Source: Palsa-892 sp035555855 (GTDB lineage Bacteria > Pseudomonadota > Alphaproteobacteria > Rhizobiales > Xanthobacteraceae). Taken from it: DNA of 64,000 nt. The notes under the pieces are model-generated. The model made no database searches, was not told the DNA's origin, and saw nothing but the letters and a program-made list of their open reading frames with translations. Both the position numbers and the translations under genes were made by a program. Where the stretch lies: positions 91,250 through 155,249 of the forward strand of contig DATMGD010000004.1 of NCBI GenBank assembly GCA_035555855.1, in the 5' to 3' direction. This document shows, in pieces, positions 45,870 to 54,215 of the stretch. Position 1 is the stretch's first letter. Every line of letters begins with the position of its first letter.

Positions 45870-46187
45870 CTACAATGCAGCCGGCGTGCCGTCTTTCGGC
45901 ATGCCGCGCCTGAGCCGGCGGTCGAGCCGCGCAAGCACCAGGTGCCGCATCGGGTCGTAACCGGAATCCCTGCCTTGTGCGGCGCGCCGCTCGGCGCGCA
46001 GCGCGCGGGCGATGCGTAGGGCAAACGCCGGCCCGCTACTCGCATCCAGCGTGCGAGCGAACAGGCCGAATGCTTCCAGTCTTTTTTCGCATTCCTCACG
46101 GTTGTCGGTGTAGCGGATTGCGCGGATGCCGCGGGTGCGGCCCCAGTCGTTTGCGGTGGGATTGTTCTTGGCGCGGATGAATGGCAT
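45870..46187 (-). CDS. Small hypothetical protein
   Basis: A 105-residue basic protein, MPFIRAKNNPTANDWGRTRGIRAIRYTDNREECEKRLEAFGLFARTLDASSGPAFALRIARALRAERRAAQGRDSGYDPMRHLVLARLDRRLRRGMPKDGTPAAL. ATG 46187 has AGGAG about 8 bases upstream, which supports translation. I do not recognise the family and see no membrane segment or signal. It is divergent from hdaB and shares its DnaA-box-containing intergenic region. Confidence 0.55.
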   Translation of the reverse strand: MPFIRAKNNPTANDWGRTRGIRAIRYTDNREECEKRLEAFGLFARTLDASSGPAFALRIARALRAERRAAQGRDSGYDPMRHLVLARLDRRLRRGMPKDGTPAAL

Positions 46188-46234
46188 GAAAATACTCCTA
46201 TAAGGAGCGGGCAGTATCGGCGCGCGGCGGGAGC

Positions 46235-46359
46235 TGGGGATAAGTTCCGCGAGTTTTTGCCGCTGGCATGGCGGCAAAAAGTCACAGGATAAGAATATAA
46301 ACCTTTGATCTTTCGCCGAAAATTATCGCCAACAAAAATCTTTCCGCCGCTTATCCCCA
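46235..46359. promoter_or_regulatory. Cluster of DnaA-box-like motifs upstream of hdaB
   Basis: TTATCCCCA, one mismatch from the DnaA box TTATCCACA, occurs at 46351-46359 (plus) and as its reverse complement at 46235-46243. Weaker relatives are TTATCGCCA (46323-46331) and the reverse complement of TTATCCTGT (46284-46292). All four lie in the 231-bp divergent region upstream of a gene for a DnaA-related protein. Only the first two are close matches. Confidence 0.4.
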
Positions 46360-46418
46360 GCGGTTCTAATTCTGCCAGAATGTTGTAAGTAAAAATTCCT
46401 ACCAATGAAGGAAACGCA

Positions 46419-46853
46419 ATGCATTTTGTCGAGTTGAAGCCGGCCTCCGTCCCGTCCCCCTGTCACCAGCAATCCCAAGCACAGCCAATCTTTCCCGAAT
46501 CGTCTCCGGCGACCGCCGGCGTTTTTGTATGCGACGACGCGGGAGCCTGCTCGCTCGCCGCGATGCTTGCGGCGGATGCGCTCGACGTGCCTCTCGCGAA
46601 TGTGTTGGCGGAGACGCGCGGCTCGCGCACCACTGCGCACGCCCGGCAGGTTGCGATGTATCTCGCGCATGTCGCGCTCGGTGTTCCGCTCGCTGCGGTC
46701 GGCCGCTGCTTCGGCCGCGACCATTCAACCGTTGCGCATGGTTGCGGACGGGTCGAAGACCTGCGCGATGAGCGCGGCTTCGACCAGATGATCGCGGAGC
46801 TTGCGCTTGCGGCCCGTATCGCTCGCCGCCTTGATCGTGAGGTGCTGGCATGA
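46419..46853 (+). CDS. hdaB: Stand-alone DnaA domain IV (HdaB-like) protein
   Basis: A 144-residue protein whose C-terminal half is a DnaA domain IV helix-turn-helix: TRGSRTTAHARQVAMYLAHVALGVPLAAVGRCFGRDHSTVAHGCGRVEDL. The DHSTVAHG signature matches the DnaA box-recognition element DHTTVxHA. It has no AAA+ domain. Caulobacter HdaB has this architecture and promotes DnaA activity by countering Hda-dependent inactivation, so a similar role at replication initiation is likely. ATG 46419 has GAAGGAAACGC upstream. Its stop overlaps the next gene (ATGA). Confidence 0.7.
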   Translation: MHFVELKPASVPSPCHQQSQAQPIFPESSPATAGVFVCDDAGACSLAAMLAADALDVPLANVLAETRGSRTTAHARQVAMYLAHVALGVPLAAVGRCFGRDHSTVAHGCGRVEDLRDERGFDQMIAELALAARIARRLDREVLA

Positions 46854-47683
46854 GCGGAAAGTCGGCGCGCAGCAGCAGGCTAAATAGCGAGCGCAATGAA
46901 ACGTTGCGTCTCCTGCGCCTTCTCCAGGGCGGCGAGGCAAAGTGCCGTATCACAAACAAATATAGGATCGCATGCGAAAGCCGTCGCGGGGCCGTTTCTA
47001 TATCGGTCAAACGGCTTGCCGAGCTTGCGAATGCCAATCTGATTCTGCGGACTGAAGACCGGCTCACGCTGACGGAGGAGGGGCGCGCGCATCTCGTTAG
47101 GCGTTCCGCCGCGAGCGAGCCTTTTCTCATGCAGCACGGCGGTGTCGTTCCACGCGAGCGTTTTCGTAACGATCCGGTGGACGCCATCCTTGTCGATGAG
47201 GCGGAAAGCCCTCTTGCGTGGCTCGCGCGGCGGCGCGGGCCGGGTGGCAAGCCGCTGATCGATGCCGCGCAGTTTCAGGCCGGTGAGCGGCTGCGCGCCG
47301 ATTTCACCTGCGCCGGTCTCACGCCGCGCGTCACTTCGAACTGGGTGGCGCCGATCGCGCAAGGCAGGCGCGCGAGCGGAGCAAGCATGGCTGTGTTCAG
47401 CGATACCGTGCTCGCCGCCAAGGAGCGCGTCAGCATGACGCTCGAAGTGGTTGGCCCGGAATTCGCGGGGCTCTTGCTCGATGTCTGCTGCTTCCTGAAG
47501 GGACTTGAAACGGTCGAGCGTGAACGCGGCTGGCCGCAGCGGACGGCCAAGGTCGTGCTGGGGCTCGCGCTCGATCGCCTCGCCCGTCATTACGGGATCC
47601 GGACGGAAATGCGCGGGCCTGCGCGCAGCTCGCCGCGCTATTGGCGTGCGGCTGATGCCAGACCCGAAATAAACGGAAGTTAG
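46850..47683 (+). CDS. DUF6456-domain protein
   Basis: A 277-residue protein. The first ~110 residues look like a divergent winged-helix segment (RLLRLLQGGEAKCRI... LTEEGRAHLVRR). The C-terminal half, SPLAWLARRRGPGGKPLIDAAQFQAGERLRADFTCAGLTPRVTSNW followed by VVGPEFAGLLLDVCCFLKGLETVERERGWPQRTAKVVLGLALDRLARHYG, is the DUF6456 pattern found widely in Alphaproteobacteria. Coupled by ATGA to hdaB, so a cell-cycle or DNA-linked role is possible. The stop overlaps sufE tail-to-tail by 4 bp. Confidence 0.78.
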   Translation: MSGKSARSSRLNSERNETLRLLRLLQGGEAKCRITNKYRIACESRRGAVSISVKRLAELANANLILRTEDRLTLTEEGRAHLVRRSAASEPFLMQHGGVVPRERFRNDPVDAILVDEAESPLAWLARRRGPGGKPLIDAAQFQAGERLRADFTCAGLTPRVTSNWVAPIAQGRRASGASMAVFSDTVLAAKERVSMTLEVVGPEFAGLLLDVCCFLKGLETVERERGWPQRTAKVVLGLALDRLARHYGIRTEMRGPARSSPRYWRAADARPEINGS

Positions 47684-48108
47684 GCGGCGGCGAGCGCGGC
47701 TTCGGCGTCGGCGCGCATGCGCTCGACCATCGAACGAAAGCCGTTCGAGCGTTGCGGGGTAAGATGCTCGCCGAGGCCGAGCTTCTTGAATACTTCGAGC
47801 GCGTCGGTTTCGATGATCTTGCGTGCCGGCTGGCCCGAATAAAGCGCGAGCAGGATGGCGATCAGCCCCTTGACGATATGGGCATCGCTGTCGCCGAGAA
47901 ATTGCATGACCGGACCGTCAGGGCCGGTCTTGGTTTCGCTGGTCAGCCAGACCTGGCTCGCGCAGCCGAGCACTTTGTTCCTGTCGTTGTGGTCGGCGTC
48001 CGGCAGCGGCTCAAGCTTGCGGCCGAGCTCGATCACATAGCGATAGCGGTCGTCCCAATTATCCAGGACGTCAAAATCGTCGATGATCTGTTCAATGCTC
48101 ATGGCCAT
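47680..48108 (-). CDS. sufE: SufE-family cysteine desulfuration protein
   Basis: A 142-residue sulfur-acceptor protein that activates SufS and passes sulfur to SufBCD for Fe-S cluster assembly. SIEQIIDDFDVLDNWDDRYRYVIELGRKLEPLP and NKVLGCASQVWL (catalytic Cys) are diagnostic, as is SDAHIVKGLIAILLALYSGQ. The start is MAMSIEQ at 48108, with ATGGCAGGAAATGGCC upstream; the longer frame to 48258 is Arg/Pro-rich and rejected. The suf operon itself is not in the window. Confidence 0.95.
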   Translation of the reverse strand: MAMSIEQIIDDFDVLDNWDDRYRYVIELGRKLEPLPDADHNDRNKVLGCASQVWLTSETKTGPDGPVMQFLGDSDAHIVKGLIAILLALYSGQPARKIIETDALEVFKKLGLGEHLTPQRSNGFRSMVERMRADAEAALAAA

Positions 48109-48175
48109 TTCCTGCCATTGATATGGCGAGGAAACCGCAGCGGTGCAACCGCCACTTAGGCTTATGCGGGAAGGC

Positions 48176-48595
48176 TTAGGCGGGCCGGCGCGGCGGCAGC
48201 GGAATGGGCTTGTGCTCGGCGGGCGCCGAAGAGGGCGTCTTCCAGGCGGGCACCGCATCGGCCGGCGTCAGTGTCTGGCGGCCCGGCCGCTCGCTGATCG
48301 TGCCGGTCACTTTATCCGAATGCGAATCGCCAAAACGGTCGGACAGAAATTCGTAGAGATACTTGCTGCCGATCTGTGCCTTCTGGCCGAAGCTCTGCAG
48401 CGCTTGCGAACCGATCTCGCAGGCTTCCGGCTTGCGGCCGCAGAAGCCGCTCACGTCCTCGACCGCGGCCTGCGCCGCGCCGAGCGCTTCCATCGGACTC
48501 ACCATGGCCTGCTGATCCGTCTTTTTCTCCGCGCCCGACGGCAGGAGAATGATGACGATCGACAGCCAGAATGCCACTCGCAACAAGAAGAACAT
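48176..48595 (-). CDS. DUF5330-domain membrane/exported protein
   Basis: A 139-residue protein beginning MFFLLRVAFWLSIVIILLPSG, a membrane anchor or signal. This is followed by AAVEDVSGFCGRKPEACEIGSQALQSFGQKAQIGSKYLYEFL, matching DUF5330 proteins of Hyphomicrobiales, with two conserved Cys. The tail is Pro-rich and ends PIPLPPRRPA. Function unknown. The gene is separated by ~400 bp from the divergent sensor kinase gene. Confidence 0.8.
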   Translation of the reverse strand: MFFLLRVAFWLSIVIILLPSGAEKKTDQQAMVSPMEALGAAQAAVEDVSGFCGRKPEACEIGSQALQSFGQKAQIGSKYLYEFLSDRFGDSHSDKVTGTISERPGRQTLTPADAVPAWKTPSSAPAEHKPIPLPPRRPA

Positions 48596-48997
48596 GACGT
48601 CCCTGTATGCCCCGACGCGGCTTGTCGTTCTCCGCGTTCGGTCTGCAACCTACATGGACCGTCTGAAAGAACGGTTCGGCTTTGTCGGCAAATTCGCCGC
48701 GAATTTTCATAAAATCCGGGCGATTATTTTTACCCCGCCGAAAGGACGCGCGCCCTTGGCGGGCGGGGGCCGGAATGGCTAACGCCGGTTTTCCGCCGCA
48801 TTCGGCCGCCGTTGGCAACCAATTGTTCACCATACCTTTCATCTCCCCTGTGAGCGGCGGAAATGCGGGCTGCCGAATCGCGAATTCCTGCGGCTTTCTG
48901 TCACCAGCTTAGCTTTCATTTAAGCGGCCTTTGTCACCATCCGGTCTTACAGGAAGGGAGCGGCGCGCCGAAAAGAAGCGCGACGCAGTAGCAGTCA
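48596..48997. promoter_or_regulatory. 400-bp divergent intergenic region with a CtrA-like site
   Basis: No gene is supported here. It separates the DUF5330 gene from the DivJ-like kinase. At 48909-48923 lies TTAG-CTTTCAT-TTAA, one mismatch from the CtrA full site TTAA-N7-TTAA, about 75 bp before the kinase start. The remainder is GC-rich and shows no other clear signal. Confidence 0.45.
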
Positions 48998-50788
48998 GTG
49001 ACAAGCAGCATTCTCGAACCGGTCAACGCCTATCTTGAGGGCCTCGTACATCCGCTGGCCCGTGAAGATCGCCGGATGCTGCTCGCGCAGCGCAATTTCA
49101 TCGCCGCCCGCCTGTTCGCCGGCATCGCGGCGATCGCCGTTCTCCCGGCGCATCTCGCCTTGTTCGGCGCGCCCGGTTTGATCGAGACCATCGGCTACGC
49201 CTGGTTCACGCTGCCGCTCGCGCTTGTCTGGCTGATTTCGTGCACCGGCAATTTCGAGCGCGCGCATCTTCTTTCAGCGATCATCTTTGCGCTGATGGTC
49301 GGCTCGATTGCGATGTTCACCGGCGGCAGCCATTCGTTCATCCTGCCCTGGCTGGTGGTGATTCCGTTCGAACCGGCGCTGCATGCGTCGCGCCGTACCG
49401 CGCTTGCCGCGGCGGCAATCGCTGCAATGACGGCGCTCGTCGTTGCGCTGCTCGGGCTTTTCGATCTTCTGCCCGCACCGGCGCTTGTTCCGGTCACCTT
49501 CGTCGATCCGCTGATTTTCAGCACGATTTCTGCGACACTCTATATGGGCATGATCGCGCTGAGCGCGGTCAACAAGAACCCCGTCGAAACCACCGCCGAC
49601 GCGCGCCTGCGGCTTGTCGCCGAACATGCGCGCGATCTGGTGACGAGCCATGCCCGAAACGGTGCGGTGAGCTTCGCTTCGCCCGTCGCCGAGAAGCTGC
49701 TCGGCGTTCCCGCCTGTGAGCTGACAAGCCACGCTTTCTTCGACCGTGTGCATATCGCCGATCGCCCGATGTTTCTGAAGGCGATTGCCGAAACAGCGGC
49801 GACCGGCAAGCCTTCGGCGATCGAATATCGTCTGCGCCGCGGCCCGCGTGCGGGCGAGGGCGCAGTGACGATGCCTTCTTATATCTGGGTCGAGACGCGC
49901 TACCGCGCTCACGGCCAGCAGGTGATCGGCGTCACCGCGGATGTTTCGCGGCGTAAGAGCGACGAGATCGCGATCGAGTCGGCGCAGATCGAAGCGATGC
50001 GGGCCAACGAAACCAAGAGCCGTTTTCTTGCGACGGTCAGCCACGAACTGCGCACGCCCCTGAATGCCATCATCGGCTTCTCCGAGATGCTGGCTGGCGA
50101 GCATGCGCTCAAGATCGGCGCCGCGCAGCGCAGCGACTACGCGCGCTTGATCCGCGAGAGCGGCGAGCACCTTCTTTCGGTCGTGAACGGTATTCTCGAT
50201 GTTGCGCAGATCGAGACCGGCCACTTCACCATCGCGCCGGCTGCTTTCCGGGCAGGCGAGATGCTGGAGAGCTGCCGTGAAATGATGGCGCTCCGCGCCG
50301 AGCAGGCCGGTGTCACGCTCTCGACCGAGATCGCGCCGGATCTTCCGGAACTCGTCGCCGATGAGCGCGCAATCCGCCAGGTCGCGATCAATCTCCTGTC
50401 GAACGCGATCAAGTTCACCGAACGCGGCGGCTCGATTGTACTGGCGGGGCGGCGCGAGCAGGATAACTTCGCGCTCGTCGTTTCCGACAGCGGCATCGGC
50501 ATTTCCGAATCCGACCTTAAGCAGATCGGCAATCCGTTCTTTCAGGCCGCGGCTTCGTACAATCGGCCTTACGAGGGTACGGGCCTCGGTCTGTCGGTCG
50601 TCAAAGGCCTTGTCGATCTGCACGGCGGCCGCCTGAAAATCGAAAGCCGTCTGGGCGAAGGCACGCGCATTACCGTGCTCCTGCCGCTCGTCTGCAAGGC
50701 GCAACCGCCCAAATCCGAAAACACCGTCGAGGCATTTCCTTCCGCCTACGTCGGACAGGAATACAAGAGGAAGAAACGCCGTGCGTGA
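48998..50788 (+). CDS. DivJ/PdhS-like membrane sensor histidine kinase
   Basis: A 596-residue kinase. The N-terminal third has about six hydrophobic helices (residues ~38-190), followed by a PAS domain (~205-315), a HisKA domain with the phosphorylated His in KSRFLATVSHELRTPLNAIIGFSEML (~345), and a HATPase with NLLSNAIKFTERGG, VVSDSGIGISESD and GTGLGLSVVKGL. This layout, and the following peptidoglycan-binding and DUF1491 genes, match the DivJ/PdhS-type cell-cycle kinases of Hyphomicrobiales, which act on DivK and so on CtrA. Start GTG 48998. It overlaps the next gene by 8 bp. Confidence 0.9.
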   Translation: MTSSILEPVNAYLEGLVHPLAREDRRMLLAQRNFIAARLFAGIAAIAVLPAHLALFGAPGLIETIGYAWFTLPLALVWLISCTGNFERAHLLSAIIFALMVGSIAMFTGGSHSFILPWLVVIPFEPALHASRRTALAAAAIAAMTALVVALLGLFDLLPAPALVPVTFVDPLIFSTISATLYMGMIALSAVNKNPVETTADARLRLVAEHARDLVTSHARNGAVSFASPVAEKLLGVPACELTSHAFFDRVHIADRPMFLKAIAETAATGKPSAIEYRLRRGPRAGEGAVTMPSYIWVETRYRAHGQQVIGVTADVSRRKSDEIAIESAQIEAMRANETKSRFLATVSHELRTPLNAIIGFSEMLAGEHALKIGAAQRSDYARLIRESGEHLLSVVNGILDVAQIETGHFTIAPAAFRAGEMLESCREMMALRAEQAGVTLSTEIAPDLPELVADERAIRQVAINLLSNAIKFTERGGSIVLAGRREQDNFALVVSDSGIGISESDLKQIGNPFFQAAASYNRPYEGTGLGLSVVKGLVDLHGGRLKIESRLGEGTRITVLLPLVCKAQPPKSENTVEAFPSAYVGQEYKRKKRRA

Positions 50789-51569
50789 GTCCATCGAGCT
50801 TGGCCATCAGTCGGCCGCGTTGCGCGAGCCCAATTTCGGCGATCTGCTGGGCGGATCGAAGCGTCCGCGCAAGCCAGTCGAGGCGCGCCGCCGCCTGAAG
50901 CAGGAGCGGGATCCCGCGCCGCGCCTGAGCCGGATGCGGCTTGCTGATTTACTGGCGGGCGGCGTTGCCGCGGCCGCCGTGATCCTCGTTTGCGTCAATG
51001 CGCTCGGCATGCAGCGCGCGCTGCGCCCAGCCCCGGTGGCACAAAAACATGCTGCCATTGCCGCGCCGAAACCCGCCAATGCCGTGCCGTTGCCGCCGGC
51101 GCGGCCCGCCGACAGCGCCAAGCGTTCGGCCGCGAGCCTTATGTTCGATATCCAGCGTGAGCTTGCCGCCAAGGGCTATTACGACGGTGCCGTTGACGGG
51201 ATCATGGGTCCGCGGGCTGCGCAGGCGATCCGCAACTTCGAGAAGGCAAACGGCCTGAAGGTCACCGGCGAGCCGAGCGAGATGCTGCTCGAGCGCATTC
51301 GTCATGCGCTCTCGCGCTCCGATATCACCGGTTCGCTCACGCCTGCGGCGCCTGCCGCGCGGCCGGTCATGAGTTCGAAGATCGGCAGCGCCCAGCGTAT
51401 ACTCGCGCGTTATGGCTATGGCCCGGTGCGTATCAATGGTGAACTGGATGCCGACACTCGTTCGGCCATTGGCCGTTTTGAGCAAGATCGAGGTCTGCCG
51501 CAGACCGGCGAAGTATCCGATCGCCTCATGCGGGAGCTTGCTGCCTATAGCGGGCATGCCGCGAACTGA
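50781..51569 (+). CDS. Peptidoglycan-binding domain protein, membrane-anchored
   Basis: A 262-residue protein with a basic cytoplasmic N-terminus, one membrane segment (LADLLAGGVAAAAVILVCVNALGM, ~residues 54-77) and two PG_binding_1-type repeats: LMFDIQRELAAKGYYDGAVDGIMGPRAAQAIRNFEKANGLKVTGEPSEMLLERI and IGSAQRILARYGYGPVRINGELDADTRSAIGRFEQDRGLPQTGEVSDRLMREL. It is a single-pass protein anchored to the inner membrane that can bind cell-wall glycan. Overlap with the kinase gene implies co-expression, perhaps linking wall growth to cell-cycle signalling. Confidence 0.9.
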   Translation: MRESIELGHQSAALREPNFGDLLGGSKRPRKPVEARRRLKQERDPAPRLSRMRLADLLAGGVAAAAVILVCVNALGMQRALRPAPVAQKHAAIAAPKPANAVPLPPARPADSAKRSAASLMFDIQRELAAKGYYDGAVDGIMGPRAAQAIRNFEKANGLKVTGEPSEMLLERIRHALSRSDITGSLTPAAPAARPVMSSKIGSAQRILARYGYGPVRINGELDADTRSAIGRFEQDRGLPQTGEVSDRLMRELAAYSGHAAN

Positions 51570-51599
51570 TCGCGGTATCGAAGCGCTGAAAGTACCGTT

Positions 51600-51944
51600 A
51601 TGCGCCTGAAGAGCGCGATCTGGGTTTCCGCCTATGTGCGGCGCTGCCATCTTGAAGGCGCTTTCGCCGTGCTGCGCCGTAAGGGCGCCGAAGAAGCGGG
51701 CGCCATCTTCATCAAGGTAACGAAGCTCGACGGCACGGCAGCGCTCTATGCCCCGGCGCCGCAAACCTCGTTCGAAGGTGCAAAGCCGGCCGACCGGTTG
51801 TTCATTTCGGTGTTCAAGCAGGAATTCGAGCCGGAAGCAGCGGCCGAAACAAAAATCGCCCGCGAAATCGAATTCGATCCCGATATCTGGGTGGTCGAGG
51901 TCGAAGACCGCGCCGGGCGGCATTTTCTTGATCTCGCAAAATGA
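51600..51944 (+). CDS. DUF1491 family protein
   Basis: A 114-residue soluble protein: MRLKSAIWVSAYVRRCHLEGAFAVLRRKGAEEAGAIFIKV, then a variable centre and EIEFDPDIWVVEVEDRAGRHFLDLAK. This matches DUF1491, a short family almost confined to Alphaproteobacteria and often found near a PG-binding protein, as here (30 bp downstream). Function is unknown. ATG 51600 follows GAAAGTACCGTT. Confidence 0.88.
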   Translation: MRLKSAIWVSAYVRRCHLEGAFAVLRRKGAEEAGAIFIKVTKLDGTAALYAPAPQTSFEGAKPADRLFISVFKQEFEPEAAAETKIAREIEFDPDIWVVEVEDRAGRHFLDLAK

Positions 51945-52074
51945 TAGCCGGCCTGTTCGGCCGGGCTTTTCGCAACCCGGGAGGCGTTAACGCACCGTTA
52001 ACCATAGCGGGCTGGTAATCGGTCTCGACCGGCGGTTCGCCGCTGCGAGGAAACGATTCGGGCGGAGACCGAAT

Positions 52075-52266
52075 ATGAGCATGATCCTCAGATTTCCCAT
52101 CGAGCGCGTTAGGCCCGCGCACGTCAACGTCTTCGAAAGCGAAGAGGCGACGATCCTGGTTCTTCCCGTGGTGGTGGTTGAGCGAAAGTCCGGCGAAGAA
52201 AACGCGCTGCCGACAGCAGACGGCAGCGGATCGGGCGGCGGCCGCCGCCGCGCCCGGCGCCACTGA
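52075..52266 (+). CDS. Small basic protein of unknown function
   Basis: A 63-residue open frame, MSMILRFPIERVRPAHVNVFESEEATILVLPVVVVERKSGEENALPTADGSGSGGGRRRARRH, with a GGAG ribosome site about 8 bases upstream. The ordered first half and Gly/Arg tail could be real; no family is recognised. It sits alone in a 340-bp interval between DUF1491 and the next secreted protein, which otherwise holds nothing I recognise. Confidence 0.45.
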   Translation: MSMILRFPIERVRPAHVNVFESEEATILVLPVVVVERKSGEENALPTADGSGSGGGRRRARRH

Positions 52267-52287
52267 CCCGCCACGCGATCGATCACT

Positions 52288-53034
52288 GTGCGTGTCCTTC
52301 TGTCCGCAACTTTGCTTTGCACGCTGGTGAGCGCGTCCGCGCACGCCGAGCCGCTCGGCGACTACGGCCGTCCGGAACACAGCGCCTTCATCGATGAATT
52401 CCTGCCGTGGCTGAAAGAGGGCTGGCTCGATCTCACCGGCCAGGCCGTTCCCGTCGCGCCCTTTACGGACGATGAAAAGCTGCTGCGCGACCGCGCTTAT
52501 ATCGTCATCCTCCCGATCGAGCAGCGTGGACACTCACGCCTGACGCTCGCCGGTGTCGATTTCGTCGAACTGTGGGTGCTGATCCGGAATCGACCCGTTG
52601 TCTATGATACGCGAAGCTACGGAAATTTTCTGATCGCCAAGGCGTATCGCTCGCACAGCGCGCGCTATTCGCAACTGATCGACGACATCCGCGCCGACAC
52701 GGGCCTTGTCGGGCCGTTCTTTGCGACTGCGCAGCGCGTGCTCGATGCCGACGGCGTGCGGCAGAAAAGCTTTCGCTATGTTACCCCTGCGCTTGCCGGC
52801 AGGATCGAGGTCGCGCAGCAGCGGGTCGCTGAGAACCGAGTGCTGATTGCGGAAGTCTACCGCCGTTTTCGCGAACGCATCGCAAGCTACCGATTTGCGC
52901 TCGAAACGCTTCTGGTGATGACGCCGTCACCGGCGGCGGTGGAAGCAGAGCGCGTTCTCAAGCTTCTCGAAGAACGTTTCGCGCGCGTAACAGCGCCCGC
53001 GCCGCTCCCTGCCGGCGTTCTCGTCCGCAAGTAA
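52288..53034 (+). CDS. Exported protein of unknown function
   Basis: A 248-residue protein with a signal peptide, MRVLLSATLLCTLVSASAHA, likely cut before EPLGDYG. The mature part (FLPWLKEGWLDLTGQAVPVAPFTDDEKLLRDRAYIVILPIEQRGHSRL...) contains a helical, Arg-rich middle and no recognisable catalytic motif. The start is GTG 52288. It stands between a small ORF and the convergent DUF1254 gene, with stops 9 bp apart. I do not recognise the family. Confidence 0.65.
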   Translation: MRVLLSATLLCTLVSASAHAEPLGDYGRPEHSAFIDEFLPWLKEGWLDLTGQAVPVAPFTDDEKLLRDRAYIVILPIEQRGHSRLTLAGVDFVELWVLIRNRPVVYDTRSYGNFLIAKAYRSHSARYSQLIDDIRADTGLVGPFFATAQRVLDADGVRQKSFRYVTPALAGRIEVAQQRVAENRVLIAEVYRRFRERIASYRFALETLLVMTPSPAAVEAERVLKLLEERFARVTAPAPLPAGVLVRK

Positions 53035-53043
53035 ATCCGTAAA

Positions 53044-53589
53044 TCAGCTTTCGGGCGCGCAGCTCACATTGGCGAGGCGTTCGCGCACGCGCGCGCGGTT
53101 GCCCGGCTCGCGCACAAAACCGCGGATCAGCACAATGCCCTCGGTCGTGGGCGACTCGACGATCAGGCGATCGGCGCGGGTGATCTCCTCGTCCTCGGGC
53201 AGGGCGGCGCGCTGCGCGGGGGTCATCAGCTGTAATTCAATGGTGCGCTGGCCGGCGGCATGGTCGTTGATGGAGTAGTAGGCAAGGCCGCGGCGCGTAT
53301 AGAACGAAACCGAAGTGTAATCGGCGCTCGTCGGAACGCGAACCTTGAGCACGCCGGCATCGAGATTGTAACGGCACACGGCGTTCACGAATGCCGGGTC
53401 CGCTCGCGGAATGATCGCCTCTTCGGGTGTAGCGTCAGGCAGGAATTGCACGCTGTTTGCGGGCCCCAGTTTGGAGAGGCGCACAAAAGCGTTGTCGAGC
53501 GCAAGCTGTGGCATCGCGAGCGTCGTTACGATGTGAACAATGCCGCCGAGCACGAGACCGGCAAGGATGGGCAGCAAATATTTCCTCAT
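53044..53589 (-). CDS. DUF1254 domain protein, membrane-anchored
   Basis: A 181-residue protein with an N-terminal signal anchor (MRKYLLPILAGLVLGGIVHIVTTLAM). Its mature part has DNAFVRLSKLGPANSVQFLPDATPEEAIIPRADPAFVNAVCRYNLDAGVLKVRVPTSADYTSVSFYTRRGLAYYSINDHAAGQ, the DUF1254 pattern. It is coupled to an upstream DUF1214 gene by a 4-bp overlap (ATGA). DUF1254 and DUF1214 normally occur as two halves of one protein; here they are separate genes with their own anchors. The biochemical role is unknown. Confidence 0.85.
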   Translation of the reverse strand: MRKYLLPILAGLVLGGIVHIVTTLAMPQLALDNAFVRLSKLGPANSVQFLPDATPEEAIIPRADPAFVNAVCRYNLDAGVLKVRVPTSADYTSVSFYTRRGLAYYSINDHAAGQRTIELQLMTPAQRAALPEDEEITRADRLIVESPTTEGIVLIRGFVREPGNRARVRERLANVSCAPES

Positions 53590-54161
53590 GGGCAGAATTC
53601 CTGCCAGACCGCGGGCAGCTCGACAGTATTGGCGGAGCGTCCGGTCAGTCCGATCGGTGCGTCGTAGAAACGCAGCACAGCGGTGACGCGTTCGCGCCCG
53701 CCGGTCGGAATCCAGTTGCCGCTGCGGGCGCGCGGAGCGAGTACGACCTCGATCTGGCTGTCGGGTTTCCACAGCACTTCGGCGCTGGTGTAGCCGTGGC
53801 GCTCGCTCGCGTTTTCAACCAGACGGCCTTGCGCGTCATAAAGCGTCAGCGTCCAGAAGCGCGCGGCCGGCATGCGGCCGGTGATATGAATATCGCAGCG
53901 GCCGTTGAGTGCCGCACCGTTGTCGTCGGCGGTAGCGGCGAAGGCGATGCCATCGGTCGAGCCGAGCGGCAATTCGCCCGAGCGCGCGTAAAGCGCGCGC
54001 GAATAGGGATCGGCGTCAGGCGTGCCGCTTTTGGGCCATGTCGTCCATGCGCCGATCTTTACGGTGCCAAAGCCAAGCGCGCCCGTCGAGGCGAGCCAGG
54101 TGAGGCTGAGGCCGCTGACGATCCCCACGGCGATGGCCAGAAGAATTGCGGTTATGCGCAC
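53586..54161 (-). CDS. DUF1214 domain protein, membrane-anchored
   Basis: A 191-residue protein starting with a hydrophobic anchor, MRITAILLAIAVGIVSGLSLTWLAS. It continues with the DUF1214 pattern: WTTWPKSGTPDADPYSRALYARSGELPLGSTDGIAFAATADDNGAALNGRCDIHITGRMPAARFWTLTLYDAQGRLVENASERHGYTSAEVLWKPDSQIEVVLAPRARSGNWIPTGG. It forms an overlapping gene pair with the DUF1254 protein, so the two probably form a complex. Function unknown. Confidence 0.87.
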   Translation of the reverse strand: MRITAILLAIAVGIVSGLSLTWLASTGALGFGTVKIGAWTTWPKSGTPDADPYSRALYARSGELPLGSTDGIAFAATADDNGAALNGRCDIHITGRMPAARFWTLTLYDAQGRLVENASERHGYTSAEVLWKPDSQIEVVLAPRARSGNWIPTGGRERVTAVLRFYDAPIGLTGRSANTVELPAVWQEFCP

Positions 54162-54215
54162 GGCGAGACCTGGATGTTTTCTGCTGAAGCAGATGCCGGT
54201 TGGATTCGGTTCATA

